This document shows positions 24,234-33,222 of a DNA stretch of 46,200 nt, piece by piece. Below the pieces are notes generated by a model. It saw nothing but the letters and a program-made list of their open reading frames with translations, made no database searches and was not told the DNA's origin. The translations under genes and the position numbers were made by a program. Within the stretch, counting starts at the first letter, position 1; the number at the start of each line of letters is the position of its first letter. Source of the stretch: Teichococcus aerophilus (lineage in GTDB: Bacteria > Pseudomonadota > Alphaproteobacteria > Acetobacterales > Acetobacteraceae); contig NZ_JACTVA010000029.1 of the NCBI RefSeq assembly GCF_014490485.1, positions 19,933-66,132 of the forward strand, written 5' to 3'.

Positions 24234-25480
24234 GCCAACACCTGTCGGAACACGGCCAATTGGCCTGCGGTGGTCTCGTCCCAGCCGAAGCCTTCGGCGT
24301 AGCGCCGCGTGGCGGCCCGATCTGGTGGATTGCTGAGCAACGTGCGGATTCCGGCGGCGATCGCGTCCGGTGATGCCTGGTCCAGCACCAACCCGGCCTC
24401 CGGTGCGCGAACCGCCTCCCGGCTGCCCCAGGCGGGGCTGGCGACGACGGGCGTGCCGCAGGCCATGGCTTCCAGCAGCACATTGGCCCAGCCCTCGCGG
24501 CTGGAGGCCAGCACCAGCGCATCGGCGGCGCCGTAATAGTGCGGCAAGCGGCTATGGGGCTGCGGGCCTTCGAAGCGCACGCGGCCGGCTACGCCCAGCT
24601 TCCGGGCCTCGGCTTGCAGGGCCTCCCGCTCCGGCCCCTCGCCGACGATCAGCAAGTGATGGTCGGGCAACTGCGGCAGCGCGCGGATCACCAGATGGTG
24701 GCCCTTTCGTTCGATCAGATGGCCCACCGAGAGCAGGACCGGCTGGGACCCGAGGCCAAGGGCGGTGCGCGAGGAGTCCCTGCAAGCCGGCGGGCGGAAG
24801 GCTTCGAGATCGACGCCGTTGCGCAGGACCGTGACCTTCTCGGGCGGTGCGCCCAGGGCAACCAGGCCTTCCTTCAGGCCTTCGCTGACCGCGATCAACG
24901 CATCCGCCTGCCCGATCGCCCAGCCGATGGCGCGCCGGGGCAGCCGGTAGCGCGGCAACTGGCTGGTGTCGGAGCCGCGCGCGGTCAGCACCACGGGAAG
25001 GCCGAATTCCTGGCCCAGCCGCACCGCCGCCACGCCATCCGGGTACAGGTAGTGGGCATCGATCGCATCGAAGCGCAGGCCTTGCGCCAGCAGCCGGCGC
25101 AGGGCGACCCTGGCTGCCTGATACAGGCTGGTGGGACCCGTCAGCATGCCAAGCCGCGGCAGCGCCAGGAAGCGCGGGTGATGGACCGTCAGCCCGTGGC
25201 GGCTTTCCTGCCCGGGGATGCCGGCATAGCGGGCCCATCTGCCGAAGTGGGGCGACGTCCAGGGAAACCATGGCACCGGCGCGAGCACAGTGCTGCTGGC
25301 CTCACTGCTGGCGACGAGATGCCGCAGGCGGTTTTCCACGAACACGCCATGATGCGGCTGCGTGGCGTTTGGGTACAGGGTGCTGAACGTCAGCAACCGG
25401 ATCGGCCTTGTCGCGCCAGCTTCGTACGCTGCCGCGCTGGTACCGATCGCCCGTCGCCGTGCTGCTATCACCGGTGTCAT
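24230..25480 (-). CDS. Glycosyltransferase, family 4 (TuaC-like)
   Basis: 416 residues from the ATG at 25480; the open frame extends to 25861, but that part is antisense-like filler. Domain start: IRLLTFSTLYPNATQPHHGVFVENRLRHL, the hallmark of TuaC-type GT4 enzymes, then DAIDAHYLYPDGVAAV and VVLTARGSD. C-terminal half: LSVGHLIERKGHHLVIRAL, LIVGEGPEREALQAEA and ASSREGWANVLLEAMACGTPVVAS with E-x7-E. Because homology begins near residue 27, a later start is possible, which would shorten the overlap with the small gene at 25302-25598. Predicted to extend the lipid-linked EPS unit. Confidence 0.9.
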   Translation of the reverse strand: MTPVIAARRRAIGTSAAAYEAGATRPIRLLTFSTLYPNATQPHHGVFVENRLRHLVASSEASSTVLAPVPWFPWTSPHFGRWARYAGIPGQESRHGLTVHHPRFLALPRLGMLTGPTSLYQAARVALRRLLAQGLRFDAIDAHYLYPDGVAAVRLGQEFGLPVVLTARGSDTSQLPRYRLPRRAIGWAIGQADALIAVSEGLKEGLVALGAPPEKVTVLRNGVDLEAFRPPACRDSSRTALGLGSQPVLLSVGHLIERKGHHLVIRALPQLPDHHLLIVGEGPEREALQAEARKLGVAGRVRFEGPQPHSRLPHYYGAADALVLASSREGWANVLLEAMACGTPVVASPAWGSREAVRAPEAGLVLDQASPDAIAAGIRTLLSNPPDRAATRRYAEGFGWDETTAGQLAVFRQVLA

Positions 25481-25598
25481 CGGCCGCGTCCTGCAGCATC
25501 TCGAAGGGCGACCATTTCTCCCCCACGGCGGAGACCGAGCTCCACCACGCCAGCCAGGTGATCCCGGCCAGCATCGCCACGAAGTAGAGGCTGTCCAT
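25302..25598 (-). CDS. Small membrane protein, 98 aa, overlapping the downstream GT4 gene
   Basis: The ATG at 25598 follows GGGGA. The first 20 residues, MDSLYFVAMLAGITWLAWWS, form a good membrane span, followed by an acidic stretch (EKWSPFEMLQDAADDTGDSS) that looks like real coding sequence. From about residue 40 the frame overlaps the GT4 gene (start 25480) by 179 nt, and its Arg/Pro-rich tail looks like overprinted sequence. The real product may be all 98 residues or, if a frameshift has occurred, a short TM protein whose true stop was lost. It sits between the O-ligase and GT4 genes in the same direction and fills an otherwise empty gap. I do not recognise a family. Confidence 0.5.
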   Translation of the reverse strand: MDSLYFVAMLAGITWLAWWSSVSAVGEKWSPFEMLQDAADDTGDSSTATGDRYQRGSVRSWRDKADPVADVQHPVPKRHAAASWRVRGKPPAASRRQQ

Positions 25599-25643
25599 GC
25601 GTCATGTCCCCGATGGAAACAGGAAGGTTGGGCGGCAGGCCGG

Positions 25644-26957
25644 TCATGCGCGCGCACCCTTCGCCAGGGCATGGTCGCGCCAACCCGGCGCCAGCTTGCC
25701 GGCGGGAACCCGCGCCCGCACCGTGGCCCGGTGCGCCAGCGTGTATGTCGCCGCGACGGCGACCAGGAGTGTCCAGTAGAAGTCCCAGTAGGAGAGGGAC
25801 AGGAAGGTGCCGCTGACCAGATAGGCGACGATCGATACCTGCGCCATCCGGCCCAGATCATGCGCCCAGGCCAGCTCTGGCTTGTCCCGCGTGATGCGGG
25901 CGAGGCGGATGGAGGTGATCAGTCCCGCCACGGTCAGCCCGACCCACAATGCGAAGGTCGGGAAGCCGTGCTCGCCCAGCAGCTCGAACCAGATGCTGTG
26001 CACGGCGCGCGCCGGCCCATCCGGCGCCACGGTATCCACGACGGAGCGCGTATAGGGGCCAGTGAAGCCGGAGCCCACCAGCGGCCTGCTCTGCGCCAGC
26101 TTGAACGAGATACCCCACAGCACCAGGCGCTCGGTGGCCGAGCCGTCTTCCTGGTAGCTGCCGATGGTGTTCATGCGCTCAGTCCAGCTCTCCGGCATGA
26201 AGGCAACCGCGCCGACGAGCCCGATGGAGAGGACAATGGCGGAGATCACCTTCCGCTTGCTGCGGAACCACATCACCCCCGTCACCGCCAGCAGGCCCAG
26301 CAACGCGCCACGCGAGTAGCTGCCGACCGTGGCCAGGAGCGTCAGCCCCATGGCGATGACCAGCACCACGCGCACGACGCGGTGGGCTGAGTGCAGCCGC
26401 AGGTAGTGCATCAGCGGCAGCGTCACCAGCATCGCGGCGGCGAGGTGGTTGTTGTCCGTGATCATCGTCTGCTCCGGACCCCACACGCGGTAGTTGCCGC
26501 CTGTGATGATGGAGAAGATGCCGCCGCGCACACCGTAATAGCCGAGTGAGATGACCATGACCCAGATGAGGGCATGGATCCGCTTGCGCTCGGTCAGCAG
26601 CGCCGCCGTCAGCAGCAGCCCGACCAGCACCTTCGTCACATGCTCCCACTTGGCCCAAACGGCGGTGGGCTCGCCCAGCGCGGCGGCGGAGGTGGCGGTG
26701 AAGCACAGCATCAGCGCCATCAGCAGCAGCGTGACCGGGTTGACCGGCAACCGGCGCGGCTCCGCCGCCAGCAGGCAGCCGATCAGCGTGGCGATGAACA
26801 CCGCCATCGCCCAGGGCAGCTCCGCCGACGCACCCCAGATCAGCCGGTGCGGGTTCATGAAGGAGATCCAGCTCCAGAGCAGGATCCCCGCGAACGGGCG
26901 CAGCATGGCGAGCGGAATCAGCCCCAGCATCGCCAGGAGGAAGACGGCGTCACGCAT
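25644..26957 (-). CDS. Putative O-glycosylation ligase, exosortase A-associated (Wzy/WaaL-like)
   Basis: 437 residues with about 10-12 membrane segments. Strong resemblance to TIGR03097 (PEP_O_lig_1): the start MRDAVFLLAMLGLIPLAMLRP, SWISFMNPHRLIWG, then the periplasmic loop FSIITGGNYRVWGPEQTMI, DNNHLAAAMLVTLPL and SYSRGALLG. The Wzy_C-type region has GSGFTGPYTRSVVD and the HSIWFELLGEHGF histidine. The family is thought to polymerise or ligate glycan onto an acceptor at the periplasmic face. It starts 1 nt after the PrsT stop, so translation is coupled. Confidence 0.93.
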   Translation of the reverse strand: MRDAVFLLAMLGLIPLAMLRPFAGILLWSWISFMNPHRLIWGASAELPWAMAVFIATLIGCLLAAEPRRLPVNPVTLLLMALMLCFTATSAAALGEPTAVWAKWEHVTKVLVGLLLTAALLTERKRIHALIWVMVISLGYYGVRGGIFSIITGGNYRVWGPEQTMITDNNHLAAAMLVTLPLMHYLRLHSAHRVVRVVLVIAMGLTLLATVGSYSRGALLGLLAVTGVMWFRSKRKVISAIVLSIGLVGAVAFMPESWTERMNTIGSYQEDGSATERLVLWGISFKLAQSRPLVGSGFTGPYTRSVVDTVAPDGPARAVHSIWFELLGEHGFPTFALWVGLTVAGLITSIRLARITRDKPELAWAHDLGRMAQVSIVAYLVSGTFLSLSYWDFYWTLLVAVAATYTLAHRATVRARVPAGKLAPGWRDHALAKGARA

Positions 26958-26958
26958 C

Positions 26959-29745
26959 TCAGCGCTGGCCGCGCAGCTCGGCCAGCAGGCGGCTCGCCTC
27001 GGCCCGTTCCGGGAAGGCGTTGGTGCCCGCCAGGGCCGGTGTCAGCAGCGCCAGGGCTTCATCCTTGGCACCGGTGGCCTGCAGCGCGTAGGCCAGCCGG
27101 AAGGCCGCCGCCGGATCGCTGGTACGGGCGGCGGCGGAGCGCCGCAGCAACGGTACCGCCTGCCCCGCCTTGCCGTTGCGCGCCAGGATCCAGCCCAGCG
27201 TGTCCGCCGTATCCGGGTTGGGCGAGAGGAAGAAGGCGCGTTCCGCCAGGGGCTGCGCTTCCGCCCCGCCGCGCTGGCCGATGGTCCAGGCCAGGTTGTT
27301 CAGGGCCACGGCATCCTGCGGGCGGCGCGTCACCACACCGCGCAACAGCTGCTCGGCTTCCGGCAGGCGGTTGGCTTCGATGTCGAACTGCGCCAGCAGC
27401 AGCATCGCATCGGCATCCTCCGGCGACTGCGCCAGCCAGGCCTTCAGCACGCGCACGGCATCGGCCGGCTTGCCGGCGGCACGCCAGGCGGCGGCCTCCC
27501 GGACCGCGAGGGCGGAAGAGGCGTCGGTCTTGGCGGCTGCGGCGTAGGCGCGCGCGGCGTCCTCAGGCCGTCGTGCCGTCACCAGCAGGTCGCCAGGCAG
27601 GGTCAGCGAGGCGGGGCGGGCGGCAGGCTGCTGCGCCAGGCGCTCGGCCGCCGCCATGGCCGCTTCCAGGCCCTGGGATTGCAGCACCAGCCCGGCCAGG
27701 GTCTGCTGCAGGGCGGCGTCGTCCGGCTTGTTGCGCAGGCCCTGCTGGATCAGCGCTTCGGCGCCACGGGCATTACCGGCGCGGACCATCAGGCCGGCGA
27801 GCTGCCGGTGCGCTGCGGTGGACTCAGGTGCTGCTGCCAGGGCCTCCCGGCTATCCTCCTCGGCCTCGGTCCACTGGCCAGCGGCGGCGCGGGCTTCGGC
27901 GCGCGCCAGCGTGACGGCGGGGATGGCGCGGCTGCGGATCGGGTCCGCTGCCAGGACGGCCACGGCGCGGGGGGCGTCCCCGCCGCGCAGCAACACGTTG
28001 GCCAGCGCCAGGGCCAGCACCGGTTCCGCCGGCGCGGCGCTTTGCACCGCTTCCAGCACCGCGCGGGCTTCCTGCGCCCGTGGCGCGCCGGGCATGGCGG
28101 CGGCGGAAAGCTGCGCCGTCGCCTCGACGTGGCCGGGCTCCTGCCGCAGGATCTCGCCCAACAGTCGCTCGGCTTCCGCCGGCATACCCTGCAGGTTAGC
28201 GGCGCGCGCCATGCCGATGCGGGCCGGGTTGGACTGCGGATTGATTTTCAGCGCCGCTTCGAAAGCGGTCCGGGCGGCCGGCAGGTCCATCTGCATCAAC
28301 TGCAGCGTGCCCTCCAGCACCTGGCCATTCTCGCTGCGCCGGACATCCGGCGGCAGTTTGGCCATCTCGGCCGCCGCGGTCTGCAGGTCGCCCCGGAACA
28401 GCGCGGCATAGGCGAGCATCTGCCGCGCGGCCGGCGCCTGCGCGCCCGCCTGCACGGCGCGGTTGGCGGCGTCTGTCGTACCCTCCGCATCGCCCATGGC
28501 CAGGCGGGATGCGGCCAGGCGGCTGAGAATGGCGGAGTCGTTGGGGGCCAATGCGGCGGCGGACTGGAAGGCCTCGGCGGCTTCGCGCGGCCGGTTCAGG
28601 CTCGATTGGATGCGGCCCAGCATGTCGTAGGATTCGGCATCCGCCTTGCCCCGCACGGCCAGGGCTGAGAGCGCCGCCGCGGCGTCCTCCGGTCGTCCGC
28701 CATCCATGGACAGGCTGGCCAGCAGCTTGACCCCACGCGGGTCTTCCGGCCGGCGGGCCACATGGCGGCGCGCGGCGTCCTCGGCCTGCGCGACCTGGCC
28801 CAGGCCGCGCTTCGTGGTGGCCAGCACCAGGTAGCCATCGGGGAAATTGCCCAGCACGGCGCCGAGCTTCTGCAGGTTGGCATCCGCGCCCCCCCAGTCC
28901 CGCGCCCGCGCCTGCAACAGGCTGAGGAGATAGATGCCCGGGCCGCTGCCGGGCAGGGCCGCGAGCGCGACCTCCACATCGGCGCGCGCCTTCGCGTCCT
29001 CGTTCATCTGCATGAAGGCTTCGCCACGGCGCAGGCGGGCCGAGATGTTGCCGGGTGTCCGATCCAGCACACGGGTGAAGGTAGCGGCCGCCGCCGCGGG
29101 CTCGCGCCGCTCGAACTGCAGGCTGCCCTTGCGCACCAGCGCCTCGGCATTGTCCGGCTCACGCGCCAGGATGGCGTCCAGCGCGGCTTCGGATGCGGCA
29201 CGGTCCCCTGCCGCCAGGGTCACGGCGGCGGTGGCCAGGCCGGCCTCGGTGGCATTCGGCGTCAGTTGCCTCGCCTGAGCGGCGGATTGCGTGGCGGCCT
29301 CCACCTGGCCAAGCGCCAACTGCGCCTGCGCCCGCGCGGCGGCGATCTGGCCGCCGACGAGCGCCGGGCTGTCCTGCGCCGGGAAGTCCCTCAACAGTTC
29401 CTCGAAACGGCCGGAGATAAGGTAGGCCCGCAGCAGCATCGCGGTGCCGATGCCCTTGTCGTAGCCCCGCTCCAGCGCCGCGCGCGCTTCCCGCTCGGCC
29501 AGCTCGGTGTCGCCCAGGTCCAGGCTGGTGGCGGCCAGCGCGGCGCGGGTGGCCGCCGAATCCGGCTGCTCCCGCACCGCGTTGCGCCATTCCAGCTGGG
29601 CGGCGCGCAGATCCCCGCGCGCCTGAGCAGCCTGTGCGCGCTCCTGCGGCCCCGCCATGACCGGCGCGGCACCCAGGGTGAAGGCCAGCACCACCGGCAG
29701 GGCCCGGAGCGAGCGCGGCATGGCGGAAAAAGGGGAGCGACGCAT
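26959..29745 (-). CDS. prsT: TPR-repeat protein PrsT (PEP-CTERM/exosortase system)
   Basis: 928 residues from the ATG at 29745, supported by AGGA 9 nt upstream; earlier in-frame starts reach into the PrsR stop. A signal peptide covers about residues 1-31 (PRSLRALPVVLAFTLGAAPVMA-G). TIGR02917 members are usually lipoproteins, but there is no Cys at the cleavage site, so this one should be soluble and periplasmic. The rest is a near-continuous array of tetratricopeptide repeats, e.g. AQLEWRNAVREQPDSAATRAALA, NAEALVRKGSLQFER and DAVALNNLAWTIGQRGGAE near the C-terminus. PrsT proteins occur beside PrsK/PrsR and are thought to be scaffold or chaperone components of EPS assembly. Coupled to PrsR (16-nt gap) and the O-ligase (1-nt gap). 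Confidence 0.93.
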   Translation of the reverse strand: MRRSPFSAMPRSLRALPVVLAFTLGAAPVMAGPQERAQAAQARGDLRAAQLEWRNAVREQPDSAATRAALAATSLDLGDTELAEREARAALERGYDKGIGTAMLLRAYLISGRFEELLRDFPAQDSPALVGGQIAAARAQAQLALGQVEAATQSAAQARQLTPNATEAGLATAAVTLAAGDRAASEAALDAILAREPDNAEALVRKGSLQFERREPAAAAATFTRVLDRTPGNISARLRRGEAFMQMNEDAKARADVEVALAALPGSGPGIYLLSLLQARARDWGGADANLQKLGAVLGNFPDGYLVLATTKRGLGQVAQAEDAARRHVARRPEDPRGVKLLASLSMDGGRPEDAAAALSALAVRGKADAESYDMLGRIQSSLNRPREAAEAFQSAAALAPNDSAILSRLAASRLAMGDAEGTTDAANRAVQAGAQAPAARQMLAYAALFRGDLQTAAAEMAKLPPDVRRSENGQVLEGTLQLMQMDLPAARTAFEAALKINPQSNPARIGMARAANLQGMPAEAERLLGEILRQEPGHVEATAQLSAAAMPGAPRAQEARAVLEAVQSAAPAEPVLALALANVLLRGGDAPRAVAVLAADPIRSRAIPAVTLARAEARAAAGQWTEAEEDSREALAAAPESTAAHRQLAGLMVRAGNARGAEALIQQGLRNKPDDAALQQTLAGLVLQSQGLEAAMAAAERLAQQPAARPASLTLPGDLLVTARRPEDAARAYAAAAKTDASSALAVREAAAWRAAGKPADAVRVLKAWLAQSPEDADAMLLLAQFDIEANRLPEAEQLLRGVVTRRPQDAVALNNLAWTIGQRGGAEAQPLAERAFFLSPNPDTADTLGWILARNGKAGQAVPLLRRSAAARTSDPAAAFRLAYALQATGAKDEALALLTPALAGTNAFPERAEASRLLAELRGQR

Positions 29746-29761
29746 GACGTGCATCCTGCTG

Positions 29762-31177
29762 CTACGGGGTGTCGCCATCCGAGGGAGCTGTGTCCCTCGC
29801 GGCGGTGTCGGGGGGGGTAGTCTGGCTGGGGGAGAGCCGGTGGGTCTCCAGCAACCCGTAGATCGTCGGCCGGCTCACACCCAGCAGGCGGGCCGCGGCG
29901 GCGAGGCTGCCATTGCTGCGGGCCAAGGCCCGCTCAATGGTCGCGCGCTCCGCCCGCAACCGGGCGGCACGCAGGTCGAGATCGGTGTCGGATGCCGAAG
30001 GCGAGGCGCTCAGCTCAAGATCCGAAGCCGAGATGGTGTGGCCTTCGGTCATCAGCGCCGCGCGGCGAACGCGATTGCCGAGCTCCCGCACATTGCCGGG
30101 CCACCGGTAGGTGGTGACGGCCTCGACCGCCGAGGCATCCAGCCCGCGCAGCCGGCGGCCGAATTCCTTGGCGTAGCGGGCCAGGAACCAGCGTGCCAGC
30201 AACAGCGAATCCTCACCCCGTTCCCGTAGCGGCGGAATGCGGATGGTCAGCGAATTCAGGCGGTACAGCAGGTCCGCACGGAAACGGCCGCTCTCCGTCT
30301 GTTCTTCCAATGGTTGATTGGTGGCGGAGACGATGCGGACGTCGACGCGGATGGAGGTCCGGCCGCCGACACGCTCGATCACCTGGTCTTGCAGGAAGCG
30401 CAGCAGCTTGGCCTGCAGGGCGGGCGGCAGATCGCCGACCTCATCCAGGAACAGCGTACCGCCATTTGCCGCCTCGATGCGGCCGGTCACCTGCTTCACC
30501 GCGCCGGTGAAGGCACCGCGCTCATGCCCGAACAACTCGCTTTCCAGCAACGGTTCCGGAATGGCGGCACAGTTGATGGCAACGAAGGGCTTGCGGCTGC
30601 GCGGACCCATATCGTGCAGGGCACGCGCCAACGCCTCCTTGCCGGTGCCGCTCTCGCCCAACAACAGCACCGGGACGGAGACCTGGCTCAGACGCTCGAT
30701 CGTGTGGCAGATCCGCAGCATCGACTCATCGGCGGTGACGATGTCGCGGATGGGGCTGGGCCGGGGCAGGGCGGCGAGGCGAAGATTCTCCTCCTCCAGC
30801 GCCCGCAGCCGCAGGGCGCGGTCCACGATGGTGCGCAGCACATCCAGGTCGACCGGCTTCTCACAGAAATCATAGGCGCCGAGCCCAATGGCCCGCAGCG
30901 TATGTTCCCGCTGGCCCTGGCCGCTGGCGATAATGATCGGCATCCCAGGGCACAGGCGGCTGAGCGTCGCTAGCGTGGCGAAGCCTTCGCTCACACCTTC
31001 CTCGTCCGGCGGCAGGCCGAGGTCGAGCAGCGCTGCCGTCGGCTGTTCGGCGCGCGCGATCTGCTCAGCCTGGCGGCGGTCGGCCGCCAGCAGCACGCGG
31101 CAATTCGGGAAGGCCCAGCGATACTGTGCCGCGAGCGCGGCATCATCTTCGACGACCAGAAGCTTGGGACGACTCAT
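29762..31177 (-). CDS. prsR: Sigma-54-dependent response regulator PrsR
   Basis: 471 residues, ATGA overlap with prsK. Receiver domain, residues 1-125: acidic pocket VVEDD and phospho-acceptor Asp52 in ALLDLGLPP, Lys in CEKPVDLD. AAA+ domain, about 145-385: Walker A GESGTGKE, the sigma-54 contact loop GAFTGA intact, Walker B GGTLFLDEVGDL and the R-finger region FRADLLYRLN. C-terminal Fis-type helix-turn-helix: IERALARSNGSLAAAARLLGVSRPTIYGLLE. This matches TIGR02915. In other PEP-CTERM bacteria PrsR with RpoN activates genes for PEP-CTERM proteins. No convincing -24/-12 promoter was found in the window, so its targets are probably elsewhere. Confidence 0.95.
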   Translation of the reverse strand: MSRPKLLVVEDDAALAAQYRWAFPNCRVLLAADRRQAEQIARAEQPTAALLDLGLPPDEEGVSEGFATLATLSRLCPGMPIIIASGQGQREHTLRAIGLGAYDFCEKPVDLDVLRTIVDRALRLRALEEENLRLAALPRPSPIRDIVTADESMLRICHTIERLSQVSVPVLLLGESGTGKEALARALHDMGPRSRKPFVAINCAAIPEPLLESELFGHERGAFTGAVKQVTGRIEAANGGTLFLDEVGDLPPALQAKLLRFLQDQVIERVGGRTSIRVDVRIVSATNQPLEEQTESGRFRADLLYRLNSLTIRIPPLRERGEDSLLLARWFLARYAKEFGRRLRGLDASAVEAVTTYRWPGNVRELGNRVRRAALMTEGHTISASDLELSASPSASDTDLDLRAARLRAERATIERALARSNGSLAAAARLLGVSRPTIYGLLETHRLSPSQTTPPDTAARDTAPSDGDTP

Positions 31178-33222
31178 GACAGCAAAGCCTCCTGCCGGAG
31201 CTGGGGCGTCGCCGGCGTCTCGCAGATGGGCAGGGTAAGCCGCATGGTGGTGCCGTGGCCGGGGCGGCTGAGAACGGTGATGTCGCCGCCGGCCCGGCGC
31301 AGCAGCTCCCGCGCCTGCCAGGCGCCGACACCGCTGCCATTCGGCTTGCGGGTCTCCAGCGGCCGGAACAGCGCGTCACGGATGAATTCCGGCGTCATGC
31401 CGGGGCCATGGTCGACAATGTCGATGGTCAGGCGGTGCTGCCAGTGCCGGGCGCGGATCTCGACCCGCTCTTCGGCCGGCGAGGCCTCGGCGGCGTTGTT
31501 CAGCAGATGCCCGATGGCGGCATCGAAGGCCTCGGCCTGCATCAGAACGCGGGGAGGTGGCTGCCCGTCATCCTCCAACGCCATCGGGTGGCTGTGCCGG
31601 GAGGTCAGGGCGCGAAGATGCGCGATCGGATCGATCCCGCTGGTCTCCCCACTGGCGCTTGCCTCGGGCTGGCGCAGGCGAGCGATCAGGGTGTTGATCC
31701 GCGCAGCTGAGGCGCGAACGGTGAGAAGCATATCGCGCTGGAACTCCGGATCTTGGATGTTATGTTCTGCGTTGGCCAACAGCATGGTCAGCTGGCTGGC
31801 GACGGTCTTCACGTCATGGGCAACGAAGGCAAATCTCTGGGCGTGATCCTGGAGATGCTGATGCTCGCTGAGCCTTTCGGCGCTGCGGCGTTCCGAGAGG
31901 AACATGGAAACCTCCCGGCCCAGGCTCCTCAACAGGTCGAACACTTCGATATCCAGCGGCAGATTGGCACGCGGCCGCGCCAGCAGCACGACGCCCAGGA
32001 CGCCATCCCGGTGATGCGCCAGCGGGACGGCGAGCCACAGCCGGCCGAAGGCGGCCTGAAGGTCGGGCATATCGCCGGCACTGAAGACATGGACCCAGTT
32101 GCCGTCGCGCAAGCGGTCCAACAGCGGATGCCCGCCGGCGATGGACAGCGCCTCCACCGGGCAATTCCAGGAACCGGCCCAGCTCAGCCCGTCCTCGCCC
32201 GCCTCGCGGAGCAGCAAGACGCCCGCCGGGCTATCGGCTGGATCGGCGATGGCGCGGATGGCGCGCAGGGGGGCGGGAACCTCCGGCTCCGACAGGGTCG
32301 CGACGCAGCGCAGCCATTCCTGCCGATAGTCGAAGCGAGCGGCGAAGAAATGGTCGACGATACTCCGCCGCAGGCGCGAACGGACCGAACGGGCGGTCAG
32401 GGCGACAGCGAAAGCCATGGCGCTGCCAGCCCACAGCCCGACCTCGGCGGCCCGGGTCCAGTCGGTACCCAGGTGCCGGATGGCCTCGCCCACCGCACCG
32501 ACCGCCAGCAGGAAACTGCCAGCGATGAGCAGGGTGGCGCCATGGAACACCACTTGGCGCGAGACGGGCGGATCGCGGTGCCACCGGCGGTCCCGCACCG
32601 CGCCGATGGCGAGCAGGGGAGCCACCAAGGCTGTCAGGATGGCCCTGGCATCGGCCAGCGTCGGTGAGATTTCCCGCGACAGCGCCGCGTGGGCGTAAAG
32701 CAGCACATCGAAGGCAGCGAGACCGCCGAGGGTGATGCAGGGCAGCACCACATGCCACCGCGTTGCGTCACCGGCATTCCTGTAAAGATTCTCGGCCAGG
32801 ACGACGACCATCAGAACCAGCGCCAGACGCACCAGAACGACGGGGGACCCGATGGGAACCCAAGTCAATGCGGAAGCGATGGCGGGGACCAGCGTCACCA
32901 GCGCCAGGATCGTGAGGGCGCAGGCGGCCGCAGTGGAATAGCGCAGAAGTGGCAGGGCCTGGCGGCCGCCGATGCGGTGGCCCAGCAGCAGCAGCACCCA
33001 CATCCAGGTCGCGGTGCGGATCACCTCCAGCGCGCCGGCAACGCCGGCCAGGGGCGCCTGCGGCGACAATGCGACCGACGCGGCCCATAAGGCCGTGACG
33101 ATGCAGGCCGCCGCCGGCGGCCAGGCCCGCCGCCCGCGCCCCGTACCCAACACCAGCACGCCCCAGGCCAGACAGGCCACGGCGCAGCCGGCATAGAGTA
33201 TGGAGGAGATCTCTGGGTTCAC
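31174..33222 (-). CDS. prsK: Membrane sensor histidine kinase PrsK
   Basis: 682 residues, GTG start at 33222 overlapping the sugar transferase stop by 4 nt. About 8-9 N-terminal membrane segments (residues 1-285) with no large periplasmic loop, then a GAF-like domain (about 300-440), DHp helix with FAFVAHDVKTVASQL (His469) and an HATPase_c domain: N-box GHLLNNAAEAS, G1 DHGPGMT, G2 GSGVGAWQARELLRRAGG. This order matches TIGR02916. The phospho-His context HDVKT differs slightly from HDLKN but keeps the acid. It should phosphorylate PrsR, encoded next. The signal is unknown; the many-helix sensor suggests a membrane or lipid-linked cue. Confidence 0.95.
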   Translation of the reverse strand: MNPEISSILYAGCAVACLAWGVLVLGTGRGRRAWPPAAACIVTALWAASVALSPQAPLAGVAGALEVIRTATWMWVLLLLGHRIGGRQALPLLRYSTAAACALTILALVTLVPAIASALTWVPIGSPVVLVRLALVLMVVVLAENLYRNAGDATRWHVVLPCITLGGLAAFDVLLYAHAALSREISPTLADARAILTALVAPLLAIGAVRDRRWHRDPPVSRQVVFHGATLLIAGSFLLAVGAVGEAIRHLGTDWTRAAEVGLWAGSAMAFAVALTARSVRSRLRRSIVDHFFAARFDYRQEWLRCVATLSEPEVPAPLRAIRAIADPADSPAGVLLLREAGEDGLSWAGSWNCPVEALSIAGGHPLLDRLRDGNWVHVFSAGDMPDLQAAFGRLWLAVPLAHHRDGVLGVVLLARPRANLPLDIEVFDLLRSLGREVSMFLSERRSAERLSEHQHLQDHAQRFAFVAHDVKTVASQLTMLLANAEHNIQDPEFQRDMLLTVRASAARINTLIARLRQPEASASGETSGIDPIAHLRALTSRHSHPMALEDDGQPPPRVLMQAEAFDAAIGHLLNNAAEASPAEERVEIRARHWQHRLTIDIVDHGPGMTPEFIRDALFRPLETRKPNGSGVGAWQARELLRRAGGDITVLSRPGHGTTMRLTLPICETPATPQLRQEALLS

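Noticed and set aside
26551-28668. 705-codon plus-strand open frame
   Set aside because: It lies antisense to prsT, is Arg/Gly/Gln-rich without any domain, and arises from GC-biased third positions of the real gene.
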